From NCBI GenBank assembly GCA_937906975.1, contig CALCUN010000185.1, forward strand, positions 1 through 13,035: 13,035 bases of DNA, read 5' to 3'. The notes under the pieces are model-generated. The model ran no database searches. It worked only from the letters and a program-made list of their open reading frames with translations, and had not been told where the DNA came from. This document shows positions 7,019 to 13,035 of the stretch, in pieces (the first letter of the stretch is position 1; each line of letters starts with the position of its first letter). Position numbers and translations under genes: made by a program. The DNA is from an uncultured Bacteroidales bacterium (GTDB lineage: Bacteria; Bacteroidota; Bacteroidia; Bacteroidales; P3).

Positions 7019-8074
7019 TCACTTTAAAATATTCATAACTAACTTTCTTAATTCTTCTTTATTTGGCAAAAACAATTCATACTTTGAAACAAATAAATTA
7101 GAATCCATTCCGTACGTAGCGTATTCTACCATAAGTTCATCTTTATAATGTCCCATAACAATACCTATTGGAGGATTATCACCTTCAACGCTTTCTTCTT
7201 TGGCGAAATACCCCATATACATATTCATTTGCCCAATATCTTTATGCTTTACTGCTCCTCGTTTAATATCTATAAGCACAAAACATTTCAATATCCTATG
7301 ATAGAAAACTAAATCAACATGATAGTGAGTATTATTGATTGTTATAGCATATTGACGTCCAACAAAAGCAAATCCTTTTCCTAACTCCAATAAAAACTTC
7401 TGCATATTATCAATAAGCTTCTGTTCTAATTCACTTTCTTTGTATTGTTTTTTATCTTCAAATCCAAGAAATTCTAATGTGTAAGTGTCTTTCACAACAT
7501 CTTCTGCTTTCTGCACGACCTGCCCTCTGTGAGCGAGTTCCATTATTCCTTGTTTATCTTTACTTAATGCTAATCTCATAAAAAGGCCGCTTTCCTTTTG
7601 ACGATGCAAAGCATTAACTGTCCAATTTTCTGCAATACATTCATTTAGATAAAACTTTCTTTCCAAAGCATCATCAATAGTTATAAGTTCACAAATATGA
7701 GACCAAGTTAATTTGTCAGACGTCTGACAAATTGCAAACTCAGAATTGTCAGATGTCTGACAAGAAGAAAACATTAAATAGTACTTTCTCATATTATTAA
7801 GATTTGGACGGCTGTAACCACGTCCAACTTTTGCACGAAGAATTTTTGCAAGACGAGAAAGTAAATTCGCACCATAGACTGCTCTTGCATTACCCTGTTG
7901 TTCAAATTCAACAATATATCGTCCAACATTCCAATATGTAGTTTTGATAGTTCGGTTAATACTAATTGCTAACTGTTGTTTGCTCTCTTCTATCAACGCT
8001 ACAATATTATCAGCAAGTTTCATCAAATCCTCATCAGGCATTTCTATTGACTCAATTAATGATTTATCTTCCAT
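7019..8074 (-). CDS. YhcG/DUF1016 family PDDEXK nuclease-domain protein
   Basis: The 351-residue protein has the two-part layout of the YhcG family: an N-terminal DUF1016 winged-helix-like domain (about 20-160; YWNVGRYIVEFEQQG near 47-61, SRPNLNNMRKYY at 88-99, LTWSHICEL at 122-130) and a C-terminal PDDEXK-like nuclease domain (about 200-340). The nuclease core shows an early Glu in the ELEQKLIDNM helix, Asp254 in YHVDLVFYH, DIK at 269-271 in place of the ExK motif, and Gln282 in GQMNMYM. These proteins are often found near restriction-modification and mobile genes; their function is not well settled. The linker before LTWSH holds CQTSD twice (105-109 and 116-120), encoded by palindromic DNA repeats. 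It is alone on its strand, with a promoter near 8101-8132 and a shared terminator with kce. Confidence 0.9.
   Translation of the reverse strand: MEDKSLIESIEMPDEDLMKLADNIVALIEESKQQLAISINRTIKTTYWNVGRYIVEFEQQGNARAVYGANLLSRLAKILRAKVGRGYSRPNLNNMRKYYLMFSSCQTSDNSEFAICQTSDKLTWSHICELITIDDALERKFYLNECIAENWTVNALHRQKESGLFMRLALSKDKQGIMELAHRGQVVQKAEDVVKDTYTLEFLGFEDKKQYKESELEQKLIDNMQKFLLELGKGFAFVGRQYAITINNTHYHVDLVFYHRILKCFVLIDIKRGAVKHKDIGQMNMYMGYFAKEESVEGDNPPIGIVMGHYKDELMVEYATYGMDSNLFVSKYELFLPNKEELRKLVMNILK
7710..7763. repeat. paired palindromes inside the DUF1016 gene
   Basis: Positions 7710-7733 form a 24-bp perfect palindrome centred between 7721 and 7722, with core TTGTCAGACGTCTGACAA. A second copy of the core at 7746-7763 differs at one central base. 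The copies are 33 bp apart, which is 11 codons, so the reading frame is kept and the peptide CQTSD appears twice. The repeats lie in the linker between the DUF1016 N-domain helices and the LTWSH motif. Confidence 0.85.
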
Positions 8075-8100
8075 ATCCCATATATCAGCAAATTATATTA

Positions 8101-8132
8101 CAAAGGTATAAAAAAAATCTTATGTAAATAAA
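8101..8132 (-). promoter_or_regulatory. probable promoter of the DUF1016 gene
   Basis: On the minus strand TACCTTTG (8101-8108) matches the -7 consensus, about 27 nt upstream of the start codon. TTTA at 8129-8132 is 20 nt further upstream, a one-base mismatch to the -33 element. Confidence 0.5.
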
Positions 8133-8136
8133 AAAC

Positions 8137-8181
8137 AAAACGCTCGTTTGTCTGAATTAAACAAAGACTTACGAGCGTTTT
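8137..8181. terminator. terminator of the WD40 gene
   Basis: AAAACGCTCGT at 8137-8147 pairs with ACGAGCGTTTT at 8171-8181. The loop of 23 nt can itself form a short GTCT/AGAC stem. It lies 3' of the minus-strand WD40 gene, and the A-run at its left end gives a U-tract for minus-strand transcripts. The right arm and what follows (8171-8191) recur exactly at 9707-9727. Confidence 0.65.
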
Positions 8182-8205
8182 TCTTTATATTATAAAATCA
8201 ATCCC

Positions 8206-9186
8206 CTACTCCACTCCCCAAATCTTAATGGTTGTATCATCTGAACCGCTGATAATTTTTGTACCATCGGGACTAAATGCTACGGAAACGACATCAAATA
8301 TATGCCCCTTTAAGGTTTTAAGGCATTCTCCTGTGTTTGCATCCCATATCTTTATGGTTTCATCCCATGAACCGCTGATTATTTTTGTACCATCGGGACT
8401 ATATGCTACGGAAATGATATAATCTGAATCTCCCTTCATGGTTTTAAGGCATCGTCCTGTGTTTGCATCCCATATCTTAACGGTTTCATCCCCTGAACCG
8501 CTGATAATTTTTGTGCCATCGGGACTATATGCTACGGATTCGACAACATATGAATGTCCCTCCAAGGTTTTAAGGCATTCTCCTGTGTTTGCATCCCATA
8601 TCTTTATGGTTTTATCATACGAACCGCTGATTATTTTTGTGCCATCGGGACTATATGCTACGGAATGGACACCATCCAAATGTCCCTCTAAGGTTTTAAT
8701 GCATTCTCCTGTGTTTGCATCCCATATATTAATGATATTATCATCTGAACCGCTGACAATTTTTGTGCCATCGGGACTATATGCTACGGAATAGACAGGA
8801 GTTATATATCCCTCCAAGGTTTTAAGGCATTGTCCTGTGTTTGCATTCCATATCTTTATGATTCCATCCCATGAACCGCTGATTATTTTTGTACCATCGG
8901 GACTATATGCTACGGAACGGACATAACTTGAATGTCCCTCCAAGGTTTTAAGGTATTCTCCTGTGTTTGCATTCCATATCTTAACGGTATTATCCCCTGA
9001 ACCACTGATAATTTTTGTGCCATCGGGACTATATGCTACGGACGCAACATAATGTGAATGTCCATATAAGGTTTTAAGGCATTTAAACTTACTTACATCT
9101 TGTGCATTCAATTTTTCAAATCCCACAAATAACGAAGTAAATACTACAATCAAACTAAAAATCTTTATTTTATTCATTTTCAACAT
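8206..9186 (-). CDS. exported seven-bladed WD40 beta-propeller protein
   Basis: The product is 326 residues (or 323 if it starts at the fourth codon, 9177, which has an AAGGA at good spacing and looks the better start). A signal peptide (MNKIKIFSLIVVFTSLF, probable cut after NAQ near residue 29) indicates export to the periplasm or surface. The rest is seven WD40 repeats of exactly 42 residues, each with SVAYSPDGTKIISGS, a DxxIKIW end and a CLKTLEGH linker. Seven blades make one closed propeller with no other domain, so it is presumably a binding scaffold; its partner is unknown. The repeats differ mainly at a few positions (SG-x-D, linker loops), consistent with recent amplification or gene conversion. 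It has a consensus promoter at 9214-9244 and its own terminator, so it is a single-gene unit. Confidence 0.9.
   Translation of the reverse strand: MLKMNKIKIFSLIVVFTSLFVGFEKLNAQDVSKFKCLKTLYGHSHYVASVAYSPDGTKIISGSGDNTVKIWNANTGEYLKTLEGHSSYVRSVAYSPDGTKIISGSWDGIIKIWNANTGQCLKTLEGYITPVYSVAYSPDGTKIVSGSDDNIINIWDANTGECIKTLEGHLDGVHSVAYSPDGTKIISGSYDKTIKIWDANTGECLKTLEGHSYVVESVAYSPDGTKIISGSGDETVKIWDANTGRCLKTMKGDSDYIISVAYSPDGTKIISGSWDETIKIWDANTGECLKTLKGHIFDVVSVAFSPDGTKIISGSDDTTIKIWGVE
8264..9042. repeat. seven 126-bp tandem repeat units within the WD40 gene
   Basis: The segment CCATCGGGACTA begins at 8264, 8390, 8516, 8642, 8768, 8894 and 9020, an unbroken 126-bp period. The following ATGCTACGGA is also kept in all seven copies. 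The units remain similar across most of their length at the DNA level, including synonymous positions. Confidence 0.9.
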
Positions 9187-9213
9187 CCTTTTTAAAGGTT
9201 AATAAATTGCACA

Positions 9214-9244
9214 CAAAAGTATAACAAATTTCTTCAAGCACAAA
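9214..9244 (-). promoter_or_regulatory. Bacteroidota-type promoter of the WD40 gene
   Basis: On the minus strand TTTG (9241-9244) and TACTTTTG (9214-9221) are separated by exactly 19 nt, a full consensus match, about 28-37 nt upstream of the start codon. Confidence 0.7.
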
Positions 9245-9672
9245 AAAATCACATACAAACTCTTAATTTCATAACTCAAAATTCACAGACAAAAACCTTT
9301 ATTTTACAGAAATTTCATTTTGGGATTTTTGTGAAATTTTTTGCGAAAAATTGACGAAAATTAGGGTTAATTTTTACGGATTTAGGCTTTGGGAAAATAA
9401 TTCAAAGAAAAAACGAAAAAAAGCAAAGAAAAAAATAATTTTTTCAAAGAAATATCTATAAAAATCAAAGAAATATTTAGAGAAAAACAAAGGAAAAATC
9501 GGCTAAATCAAAGAAAAATTTAGTGTTTTTAGGGCTTCAAAAAGTTAAGTCTTTGATTTTATGTATTTTAATAACGGCTTATATTCTTAAAATTTGCGAT
9601 TAGAAATCTTAAAGTTGAAAATATCGCAAGCATTTGGGCTTAACTCTTTGGGAAAGTATTTTATTTTACATC

Positions 9673-9720
9673 AAAACGCCCATAAATCAAAATTTTACAA
9701 ACCCTCACGAGCGTTTTTCT
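9673..9720. terminator. weak terminator after hepT
   Basis: AAAACGC at 9673-9679 can pair with GCGTTTT at 9711-9717 across a loop of about 31 nt. It lies 3' of the minus-strand hepT gene. The right arm belongs to the 21-bp sequence also present at 8171-8191, but the left arm does not match the full stem seen there, so this looks like a degenerate copy. Confidence 0.35.
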
Positions 9721-9740
9721 TTATATTGTTTCTCTTTTTA

Positions 9741-10085
9741 TTAAATTTCTTTTAATAAATCTGTTAGTTGCTTTTTCAAAATAGGCAAATCCTCTTGTAC
9801 AGTCTCCCAAACTTTTTTAGGAGATATAGTATAATATCCATGAACTAATACATGACGCATTTTTTCCATTATTTGCCAAGGTATATTACTATGTGATAGT
9901 TTAAATTCTTTCGTAAGCATATATGAGGCTTCGCCAATAATTTCTATGTTTTTAACGACTGCGTAAAACAAAAGCTTACTTTCTGCAAATTCTTCTGCAT
10001 TTACGTTTGCAGTAAACTCATCTACATTATTTATTGCCGAGAGCATGTGCTCTATTCTCCCTTTATCCTTAACAGTCTCTCTCAT
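9741..10085 (-). CDS. hepT: HEPN-domain toxin, HepT family
   Basis: The 114-residue all-helical protein has the HepT (DUF86) pattern: an N-terminal helix with DKGRIEHMLSAI, a mid helix FYAVVKNIEIIGEAS at 40-54, and the RNase motif RHVLVHGYY, giving Rx4HxY with Arg77, His82 and Tyr84. HEPN toxins of this class cleave RNA (tRNA has been reported as target), and the tyrosine is the residue that MntA-type partners modify by adding AMP. All motif residues are intact, so the toxin is probably active. Its start codon lies inside the preceding mntA gene (17-nt overlap), indicating translational coupling, with the antitoxin first. The role could be stress response, element maintenance or phage defence. 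Confidence 0.9.
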   Translation of the reverse strand: MRETVKDKGRIEHMLSAINNVDEFTANVNAEEFAESKLLFYAVVKNIEIIGEASYMLTKEFKLSHSNIPWQIMEKMRHVLVHGYYTISPKKVWETVQEDLPILKKQLTDLLKEI

Positions 10086-10377
10086 ATATCAATATTTTAT
10101 CTTTGTTTGCTGATTCTTGTGCAAAGGGTAGTAATGCTCCTTCTTCAACTAAATCTACTCTTTGATTGAGTAGCTTTTCTAATTGACAGATTATGTCTGC
10201 ATATTTAAAAAGAGAGATTTTTGCATTCTCGTCAAAAGAAACAAGAATGTCAATATCGCTTTGCTCATTCTCCTCTCCACGAGAATAAGAGCCAAACAAC
10301 CATGCTTTACTTATTGGTTGAGTGGAAAAATACTTTTGAATAGAAGGTATTATTCTCTCTTGCGTAACACTATTCAT
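10069..10377 (-). CDS. mntA: MNT-domain nucleotidyltransferase antitoxin, MntA family
   Basis: The 102-residue protein is a minimal nucleotidyltransferase. The signature GSYSRGEENEQSDIDIL fits GSx10DxD exactly (Gly29-Ser30, Asp41, Asp43), and a third acidic residue is Asp75 in RVDLVEEG. In the MntA-HepT systems studied, this enzyme neutralises the HEPN toxin by transferring AMP to the tyrosine of the Rx4HxY motif. All catalytic residues are present, so it is probably active. It is the first gene of a two-gene operon and its end overlaps hepT by 17 nt. A -7 box is at 10403-10410, about 25 nt upstream. Confidence 0.9.
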   Translation of the reverse strand: MNSVTQERIIPSIQKYFSTQPISKAWLFGSYSRGEENEQSDIDILVSFDENAKISLFKYADIICQLEKLLNQRVDLVEEGALLPFAQESANKDKILIYERDC

Positions 10378-10402
10378 AACAATAGCTTTAAATTACTAAC
10401 TG

Positions 10403-10410
10403 CAAAGATA
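10403..10410 (-). promoter_or_regulatory. -7 box of the mntA-hepT operon
   Basis: On the minus strand this reads TATCTTTG within TTATCTTTGC, the same extended word as before the acyl-CoA synthetase operon and the CoA-transferase gene. No clear -33 element is seen. Confidence 0.45.
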
Positions 10411-10473
10411 ATAATTTTATTGTTATAAACCTTAAAACCGCAGGTTTATCAAATTTTTCTAAGGAAAATATTT

Positions 10474-10533
10474 GTCCAAACGCGTTGGACGAGTAGTCCA
10501 ATCGCATTGGAGAGGTAGTCCAACGCGTTTGGA
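10474..10533. repeat. three-copy palindromic repeat, 22-bp period
   Basis: GTCCAA occurs at 10474, 10496 and 10518, a 22-bp period. Each copy opens an internal palindrome: TCCAA-ACGCG-TTGGA, then TCCAAT-CGC-ATTGGA (10497-10511), then a third. The outer arms TCCAAACGCGTTGGAC (10475-10490) and GTCCAACGCGTTTGGA (10518-10533) are exact reverse complements over 16 bp, so the whole can also fold as one long hairpin with the middle palindrome at its tip. It is far more GC-rich than its surroundings. It lies between the divergent mntA and formimidoyltransferase promoters. Confidence 0.9.
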
Positions 10534-10555
10534 TTTTTCTAAAACAAAGAAAGAA

Positions 10556-10587
10556 TTTACTTAATTCAAGAAATAGTTGTACCTTTG
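10556..10587 (+). promoter_or_regulatory. promoter of the formimidoyltransferase/cyclodeaminase gene
   Basis: TACCTTTG at 10580-10587 matches the -7 consensus. TTTA at 10556-10559 is 20 nt upstream, one mismatch to TTTG. The leader before the start codon at 10631 is about 37 nt. Confidence 0.6.
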
Positions 10588-10630
10588 CAGAGTTTTAATA
10601 ATATGTAACAAACAATTAAATTTTTAGAAT

Positions 10631-12328
10631 ATGAAACAACTGATTGAATGCGTACCAAACATTTCGGAAGGTAGAGATATGAATATCATAAACCAAGTTG
10701 TAGCCGAAGTTGAAAAGGTAGAAGGCGTTAAATTGTTAGACGTAGATCCAGGTGCTACTACAAACAGAACTGTAATCACTTTTGTAGGTGAGCCAGAGCA
10801 AGTTTGTGAGGCTGCTTTTATGCTTGTAAAGAAAGCACAAGAGCTTATAGATATGCGTAATCATCATGGCGACCACCCACGCTTTGGAGCAACTGACGTT
10901 TGTCCGCTTATTCCTGTGGCAAACATCACTATGGACGAAGTTGTTGGCTATGCAAGAAAATTAGGCGAAAGAATAGGAACAGAATTAAACATTCCAATCT
11001 ACTGTTATGAATCAGCAGCTTTTGAACCTAAGAGAAGAAATCTTGCTTCTTGCCGTAAGGGAGAATATGAAGGCTTGTCTGCAAGAATTGTTACAGAAGA
11101 ATGGAAACCTTGCTTTGGTCCAAACGCTTGGAGTGAACAAGTTGCTCGCAGTGGTGCGACAGCAGTTGGAGCAAGAGACTTTTTATTGGCTGTAAACTAC
11201 AACTTAAATACAACTTCTACAAGAAGAGCAAACGCAATCGCTTTTGACGTAAGAGAAAAAGGCCGTCCAATGAGAGAAGGTGGTAAACCAAACGGCAAAC
11301 CTATGAAGGACGAAAACGGAAATCCTATTATGATTCCAGGTACTTTAAAGGGAACAAAGGCTATTGGTTGGTTTATTGAAGAATATGGCATTGCGCAAGT
11401 TTCAATGAATATTACTGATGCTAATGTTGCTCCTTTACACGTTTGTTTTGATGAAGTGAGTGCAAAAGCTGCTGCAAGAGGTGTTAGAGTTACAGGAGTT
11501 GAAATCGTAGGTTTAGTTCCAAAGAAAACTTTAATCGATGCTGGTAAATATTACCTTGCAAAACAACAACGTTCTCTTGGAGTTGATGAAGCAGAATTGA
11601 TAAAGATTGCTGTTAAATCAATGGGATTAGACGACTTAAAGCCATTTAATCCACAAGAAAAGGTAATCGAATATATGATTGAGGACAAAAATAGCAAGAA
11701 GTTAGTGGATATGACTTGCACAGCTTTCGCTAACGAAACTGCTTCTGAAAGTCCTGCTCCTGGTGGTGGAAGTATTTCTGCTTATATGGGAGCTTTGGGA
11801 GCTGCTTTGGGAACAATGGTTGCTAATCTTTCATCTCACAAAGCTGGTTGGGACGAAAGATGGGAAGAATTCTCTGTTGTTGCTGAAAAAGGTCAAGCTA
11901 TAAAAGATGAATTGTTGTTCTTGGTTGATGAAGATACACGTTCTTTCAACTTAATTATGGAAGCCTTCGGATTACCAAAGAAAACAGACGAAGAAAAAGC
12001 AGCAAGAACACAAGCTATTCAAGATGCAACAAAATATGCTATTGAAGTACCATACAGAACTCTTTGCAAATCATTTGAAGTATTTGAAGTATGTCAAAAA
12101 ATGGTTGAAATAGGAAATCCAAACTCTGTAACAGATGCAGCAGTTGGTATCTTATGTGCAAGAGCTGCTTGTATAGGAGCATTTATGAATATGCAAATCA
12201 ACTGTGGTAGCTTAAACGATAAAGAATTTGTTAAAGAAATTATCGCAAAAGGTCAAGCAATAGTTGATAAAGCCGAAGCAATAGAAAAAGAATTCACTGC
12301 AAGAGTTTTGAAACAAATTGCGGAATAA
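10631..12328 (+). CDS. bifunctional glutamate formimidoyltransferase / formimidotetrahydrofolate cyclodeaminase
   Basis: The 565-residue protein is a fusion like the animal FTCD (about 541). The first part (1 to about 330) moves the formimino group of N-formimino-glutamate, a histidine breakdown product, to tetrahydrofolate. The N-terminus LIECVPNISEGRD is diagnostic, and GDHPRFGATD includes His82, the catalytic histidine position of the family. The second part (about 355-565) is the helical cyclodeaminase, which releases ammonia and leaves methenyl-tetrahydrofolate; it shows ASESPAPGGGSISAYMGALGAAL at 371-393, the DEDTRSFN motif at 433-440 with the likely catalytic Asp, and NPNSVTDAAVG at 496-506. 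The gene stands alone with its own promoter and a strong terminator. Other histidine-degradation genes (hutH, hutU, hutI) are not in the window. Confidence 0.95.
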   Translation: MKQLIECVPNISEGRDMNIINQVVAEVEKVEGVKLLDVDPGATTNRTVITFVGEPEQVCEAAFMLVKKAQELIDMRNHHGDHPRFGATDVCPLIPVANITMDEVVGYARKLGERIGTELNIPIYCYESAAFEPKRRNLASCRKGEYEGLSARIVTEEWKPCFGPNAWSEQVARSGATAVGARDFLLAVNYNLNTTSTRRANAIAFDVREKGRPMREGGKPNGKPMKDENGNPIMIPGTLKGTKAIGWFIEEYGIAQVSMNITDANVAPLHVCFDEVSAKAAARGVRVTGVEIVGLVPKKTLIDAGKYYLAKQQRSLGVDEAELIKIAVKSMGLDDLKPFNPQEKVIEYMIEDKNSKKLVDMTCTAFANETASESPAPGGGSISAYMGALGAALGTMVANLSSHKAGWDERWEEFSVVAEKGQAIKDELLFLVDEDTRSFNLIMEAFGLPKKTDEEKAARTQAIQDATKYAIEVPYRTLCKSFEVFEVCQKMVEIGNPNSVTDAAVGILCARAACIGAFMNMQINCGSLNDKEFVKEIIAKGQAIVDKAEAIEKEFTARVLKQIAE

Positions 12329-12356
12329 TAATTTTAAATGTTTTTTTTCATAATCG

Positions 12357-12383
12357 GGAGGGCTTTTTCGCCCTCCTTTTTTT
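12357..12383 (+). terminator. intrinsic terminator after the formimidoyltransferase gene
   Basis: GGAGGGC at 12357-12363 pairs with GCCCTCC at 12370-12376 around a 6-nt loop, followed by seven T. It is a strong Rho-independent terminator 28 nt after the stop codon, and sits just before xseA. Confidence 0.9.
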
Positions 12384-12398
12384 AAACTTAGTTTTTCT

Positions 12399-13035
12399 AT
12401 GATGCAAGATGTAAGAATTTTTACTTTAACCGAAGTTACCAAAAGCATAGAACGTACTCTTTCTGCACGATATAGTTCTGAGTTTTGGGTAAAAGCAGAA
12501 ATGTTAAAGTTGAATTATTACACTTATAGCGGGCATGCCTTTCCAGATTTGGTAGAAAAGGACAAAGATGTCGTAATTTCTCAAATGCGTGCTACGATTT
12601 GGGCGAGTGATTTCAAAAGAATACAAGAAAAATTCTCCCTTGCGGGAGTAGAACTCACCGATGGCACAACAATATTATTTAAAGCCAGCATAAAATACAA
12701 TGGTTTTTATGGACTAAGTCTAAGAATTAGCGATATAGATACTTCGTTTACACTTGGAGAATTAGAGAAAGAGAGAAACGCCTCAATAGAAAAACTCAAA
12801 GAAGAAAAGGTTTTCAATCTCAATAAAGAAACAATCCTTACTGATTTACCAAAACGCCTTGCTGTAATCTCGGTTGAAACAGGCAAAGGCTATCAAGATT
12901 TTATCAATATCATAAATTCACACAAAGAATATGGTATTTTCCATAAGCTTTTCCCCTCCCTGCTTCAAGGAGATGGTGCAATAAATGCAATAATCAATAA
13001 CTTAGAAAAAATAAAAGAGGTAAAAGATTTCTTTG
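12399..13035 (+). CDS. xseA: exodeoxyribonuclease VII large subunit, 5' part
   Basis: The frame is open from ATG at 12399 (or the adjacent ATG at 12402) to the window end, giving 212 residues of a protein usually about 400-450 long. The N-terminus VRIFTLTEVTKSIERTL, then SEFWVKAEM and an OB-fold stretch ending ISDIDTSFTLGELEKER, is the usual XseA start; the exonuclease domain begins with LPKRLAVISVETGKGYQDF near 187. Exonuclease VII degrades single-stranded DNA together with the small subunit XseB, which would be expected just beyond the window. The N-terminal domain binds DNA. No break is seen in the visible part. Confidence 0.9.
   Translation, partial: MMQDVRIFTLTEVTKSIERTLSARYSSEFWVKAEMLKLNYYTYSGHAFPDLVEKDKDVVISQMRATIWASDFKRIQEKFSLAGVELTDGTTILFKASIKYNGFYGLSLRISDIDTSFTLGELEKERNASIEKLKEEKVFNLNKETILTDLPKRLAVISVETGKGYQDFINIINSHKEYGIFHKLFPSLLQGDGAINAIINNLEKIKEVKDFF

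Larger units (their letters stand above)
9187..9740. other. 550-bp AT-rich intergenic region without genes
   Basis: No open reading frame or tRNA/rRNA-like structure is seen. After the WD40 promoter (9214-9244) the region is very AT-rich and carries repeated CAAAGAAA words near 9403, 9424, 9445, 9466 and 9509, and the reverse form CTTTGATTTT at 9551-9560. A dyad TTGCGAT (9594-9600) / ATCGCAA (9623-9629) with a 22-nt loop lies further right. It may hold decayed sequence or an unrecognised RNA; nothing can be assigned. Confidence 0.5.

Noticed and set aside
8228..8794. Two repetitive plus-strand open frames opposite the WD40 gene
   Set aside because: They repeat with the 126-bp period only because the WD40 gene does; the minus-strand frame has a signal peptide and full WD40 motifs.
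9300..9352. Hairpins AAATTTCA/TGAAATTT and AATTTTT/AAAAATT as terminators or RNA genes
   Set aside because: Stems are almost wholly A-T and such pairings are expected by chance in this composition; no gene ends there.
10474..10533. Short CRISPR array
   Set aside because: The units are contiguous palindromes with a 22-bp period and no unique spacers of usual length, and no cas genes are nearby.
12212..12448. 78-codon minus-strand open frame across the end of the formimidoyltransferase gene
   Set aside because: It runs through the terminator hairpin and into xseA, and has no family features.

Overview
The window looks like chromosome from a low-GC Bacteroidota, most likely an amino-acid-fermenting member of the Bacteroidales. 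The grounds are the AT-rich composition, Bacteroidota-type promoters (TTTG, about 19 nt, TAnnTTTG), AT-rich leaders with little Shine-Dalgarno, an SPII lipoprotein, and a lysine-fermentation cluster (CoA-transferase alpha, kal, kce) of the type known from anaerobes such as Porphyromonas and Fusobacterium. I cannot name the genus.

Layout. (1) 132-482 (+) is a small lipoprotein that shares a bidirectional terminator with the next, convergent operon. (2) 559-4833 (-) is a three-gene unit: an AMP-forming long-chain acyl-CoA synthetase, a small exported protein of unknown function, and a fused ADP-forming acetate/acyl-CoA synthetase. (3) 5062-6954 (+), divergent from it, holds the CoA-transferase alpha subunit (atoD-like), 3-aminobutyryl-CoA ammonia-lyase (kal) and 3-keto-5-aminohexanoate cleavage enzyme (kce). 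(4) 7019-10377 (-) is an accessory stretch: a YhcG/DUF1016-type PDDEXK nuclease, an exported seven-bladed WD40 protein with near-identical repeats, a 550-bp AT-rich gap, and an MntA-HepT antitoxin/toxin pair. (5) 10631-12328 (+) is a bifunctional glutamate formimidoyltransferase/cyclodeaminase of histidine and folate metabolism, preceded by a striking three-copy palindromic repeat. (6) 12399-13035 (+) is the 5' part of xseA, cut by the window end.

How the genes fit together. Kce and Kal carry out the middle of lysine fermentation (5-amino-3-oxohexanoate + acetyl-CoA to 3-aminobutyryl-CoA + acetoacetate, then to crotonyl-CoA + ammonia). The CoA-transferase would swap CoA between butyryl-CoA and acetoacetate, but its beta subunit is not here. 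The ADP-forming synthetase can turn acetyl-CoA into acetate with ATP formation. The formimidoyltransferase/cyclodeaminase recovers the formimino carbon of histidine. The catabolic blocks therefore suit an anaerobe living on amino acids, interrupted by a nuclease/WD40/toxin-antitoxin segment.

The most unusual non-coding or structural signals are the 22-bp-period triple palindrome at 10474-10533, paired palindromes inside the DUF1016 gene that produce an in-frame CQTSD duplication, the strict 126-bp periodicity of the WD40 gene, and a 21-bp terminator sequence found on both sides of the WD40 gene. No wholly new system can be claimed from the sequence alone.
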